From NCBI RefSeq assembly GCF_001704415.2, contig NC_030817.1, forward strand, positions 34,731,550 through 34,795,549: DNA of 64,000 bases. The letters run 5' to 3'. How positions within the stretch are numbered: the stretch's first letter is position 1; every line of letters begins with the position of its first letter. Shown here piece by piece: positions 62,935 through 64,000 of the stretch. A model generated the notes under the pieces. It had not been told where the DNA came from and did not search any database. It was given only the letters and a program-made list of their open reading frames with translations. Both the position numbers and the translations under genes were made by a program. This DNA is from Capra hircus. Its lineage: Eukaryota > Chordata > Mammalia > Artiodactyla > Bovidae.

Positions 62935-64000
62935 TTTCTTTTAAAAGTTTTTATTTTTCTTGTTTGAGTATTGCTTTGTTCTTTTATTCACTTAGATTTA
63001 TATGTACCTAGAATTATTCTACTGTAAAGCATCTTTAAATATGATCACATACATCAGGTAATCTGTAGTTTCATTTATTTTTTACAGATACCTTTCCTAG
63101 AGTACTTCAATCTACCCTTTTAGGCTGAACTGGTTGCTTTCCAGTTTGGCAGCTGTCATCCAGGAATTTCCCCTACTCATCCTGGGGATTCCCCTTTCCT
63201 CTTTTCTAATTGAATCTTCTGTTTCCTGGATCTTATGCCTCTTCCTTTTTTGGTTTATGCTCTGATGTTGAAGGAGCATATCCTCAAATATCTTTCTGAG
63301 GAATGGTACAAGGAAGTAAATTTTTGAGACTATGTATGTTTTAAATGCAACGTTTAAACATATGCCACGCTCATACTTGGCTGATAGTTTGGCTGGGTAT
63401 ATAATTCTAGACTGGAAATCATTTTCTTAGAATTTGCGTTTGAGCAGTTTAAAGCTTCTTATTCCTAACATTTTATGAAGAAGTGAAGTCGCTTGGTCGT
63501 GTCTGAGTCTTTGCAACCCCATGGACTAGCCTACCAGGCTCCTCCATCCATGGGATTTTCCAGGCAAGAATACTGGAGTGGGCTGCCATTTCCTTTTCCA
63601 GGAGATCTTCCTGACCCAAGGATTGAACCCAGGTCTCCCACATTGTAGACAGATGCTTTACCATCTGAGCCACCAGGGAAGTCTTATTATTCCTAATACT
63701 TTATACTTCAAGTTAAAAAAAATATTGTGTGATTACATTAGAAATTTCAAAGTAACACAGATTGACATGGGACTTTTTCTTTTGAGGGAAGGTAGAAATT
63801 AGTGGATTTTTTCAATCTGAAAATATTTTTTATTCAGTACTTGGAAATGAACTATTTCACAGTACCGCTTTCCCCTAATTCCAGAATGTCTTGGTAAATT
63901 TCTTCAAAAGGAAAAATGCCAGTCTTCTTCTAGGGAGTGAGGAGAGGTGATAACCTGGCTGTACCTGGTGAGAGAAGGGATCTTTGTCCTTTTTTGTTTT
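62935..64000 (-). mobile_element. Old L1, minus strand, continuing past the window
   Basis: Antisense L1 ORF2/3' wording: 'GGTTTATGCTCTGATGTTGAAGGAGC', 'GGAAGTAAATTTTTGAGAC', 'GATAGTTTGGCTGGGTATATAATTCTAGACTGGAAATC'. Interrupted by a Bov-tA at 63477-63686. The limits are approximate; the last 200 bp are unassigned. Confidence 0.7.
63477..63686 (-). mobile_element. Bov-tA SINE with 18-bp TSD
   Basis: Reverse orientation, 'GAAGAAGTGAAGTCGCTTGG' to the reversed head 'GAGCCACCAGGGAAGTC'. Flanks TTATTCCTAACATTTTAT (63459-63476) and TTATTCCTAATACTTTAT (63687-63704) are a TSD with two mismatches. Confidence 0.95.

Overview
This window is non-coding nuclear DNA from a bovid ruminant (cattle, buffalo, bison, sheep or goat type). 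The diagnostic signal is the repeat set. It has many tRNA-headed Bov-tA and dimeric Bov-A2 SINEs, at least ten copies of the RTE-clade LINE BovB, ruminant-type L1 3' ends, and a CHR SINE of the kind shared by ruminants, hippos and whales. Older placental layers lie beneath: L2, MIR, MER5-like hAT, Tigger, an MLT1-type LTR and an ERVL-like LTR. I cannot name the species or chromosome. I found no intact protein-coding gene, no functional tRNA or rRNA gene, no CRISPR array and no operon-like layout. Nearly every long open frame is a LINE reverse-transcriptase relic, its antisense shadow, or a SINE read-through. The stretch is intergenic or deep intronic.

Layout. 1-9 kb: mostly unassigned old sequence with L2 pieces and a few Bov-tA. 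9-18 kb: Bov-tA, two minus-strand L1 3' ends with exact target-site duplications (TSDs), a Tigger MITE, a Bov-A2, BovB copies on both strands and an L2 split by an L1 scrap. 18-25.7 kb: quiet sequence, then Bov-A2, MIR, an L1 split by a CHR SINE, L2, a Tigger split by a Bov-tA, and a minus-strand BovB with a 13-bp TSD. 25.7-32 kb: quiet apart from an ERVL-like LTR, L2 and MIR. 32-34.4 kb: two BovB copies head to head, forming a roughly 1-kb inverted repeat. 35.3-39.9 kb: a 5'-truncated L1 with ORF2 remains, itself hit by another L1 event that appears to carry transduced non-L1 sequence, and by a Bov-A2. 40-47.7 kb: a mosaic of old L1 with nested MER5-like, Bov-tA, Bov-A2 and a young L1 tail. 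48.9-53.9 kb: BovB inside BovB, an L1 split by a Bov-tA, a BovB with an 11-bp TSD, and a Bov-A2. 54-59 kb: low repeat density, a mariner end, an MLT1-type LTR, a 59-bp direct duplication and a MIR. 59-64 kb: old L1 with ruminant L1 insertions and a Tigger element retaining TIGD1-like transposase codons.

No cellular genes act together here. The working relationships are parasitic. LINEs (BovB, L1) supply the retrotransposition machinery; Bov-tA and Bov-A2 depend on BovB because they share its 3' end. The clear TSDs and nesting give relative ages: L2, MIR and hAT oldest, then Tigger and MLT1, then old L1, then CHR, then BovB, Bov-tA, Bov-A2 and the young L1 tails. I found no new functional system. 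The most informative items are the apparent L1 3' transduction, the BovB inverted pair, BovB inside BovB, the 59-bp duplication, a two-copy element I could not name, and a few repeat-poor stretches that could be conserved regulatory DNA.
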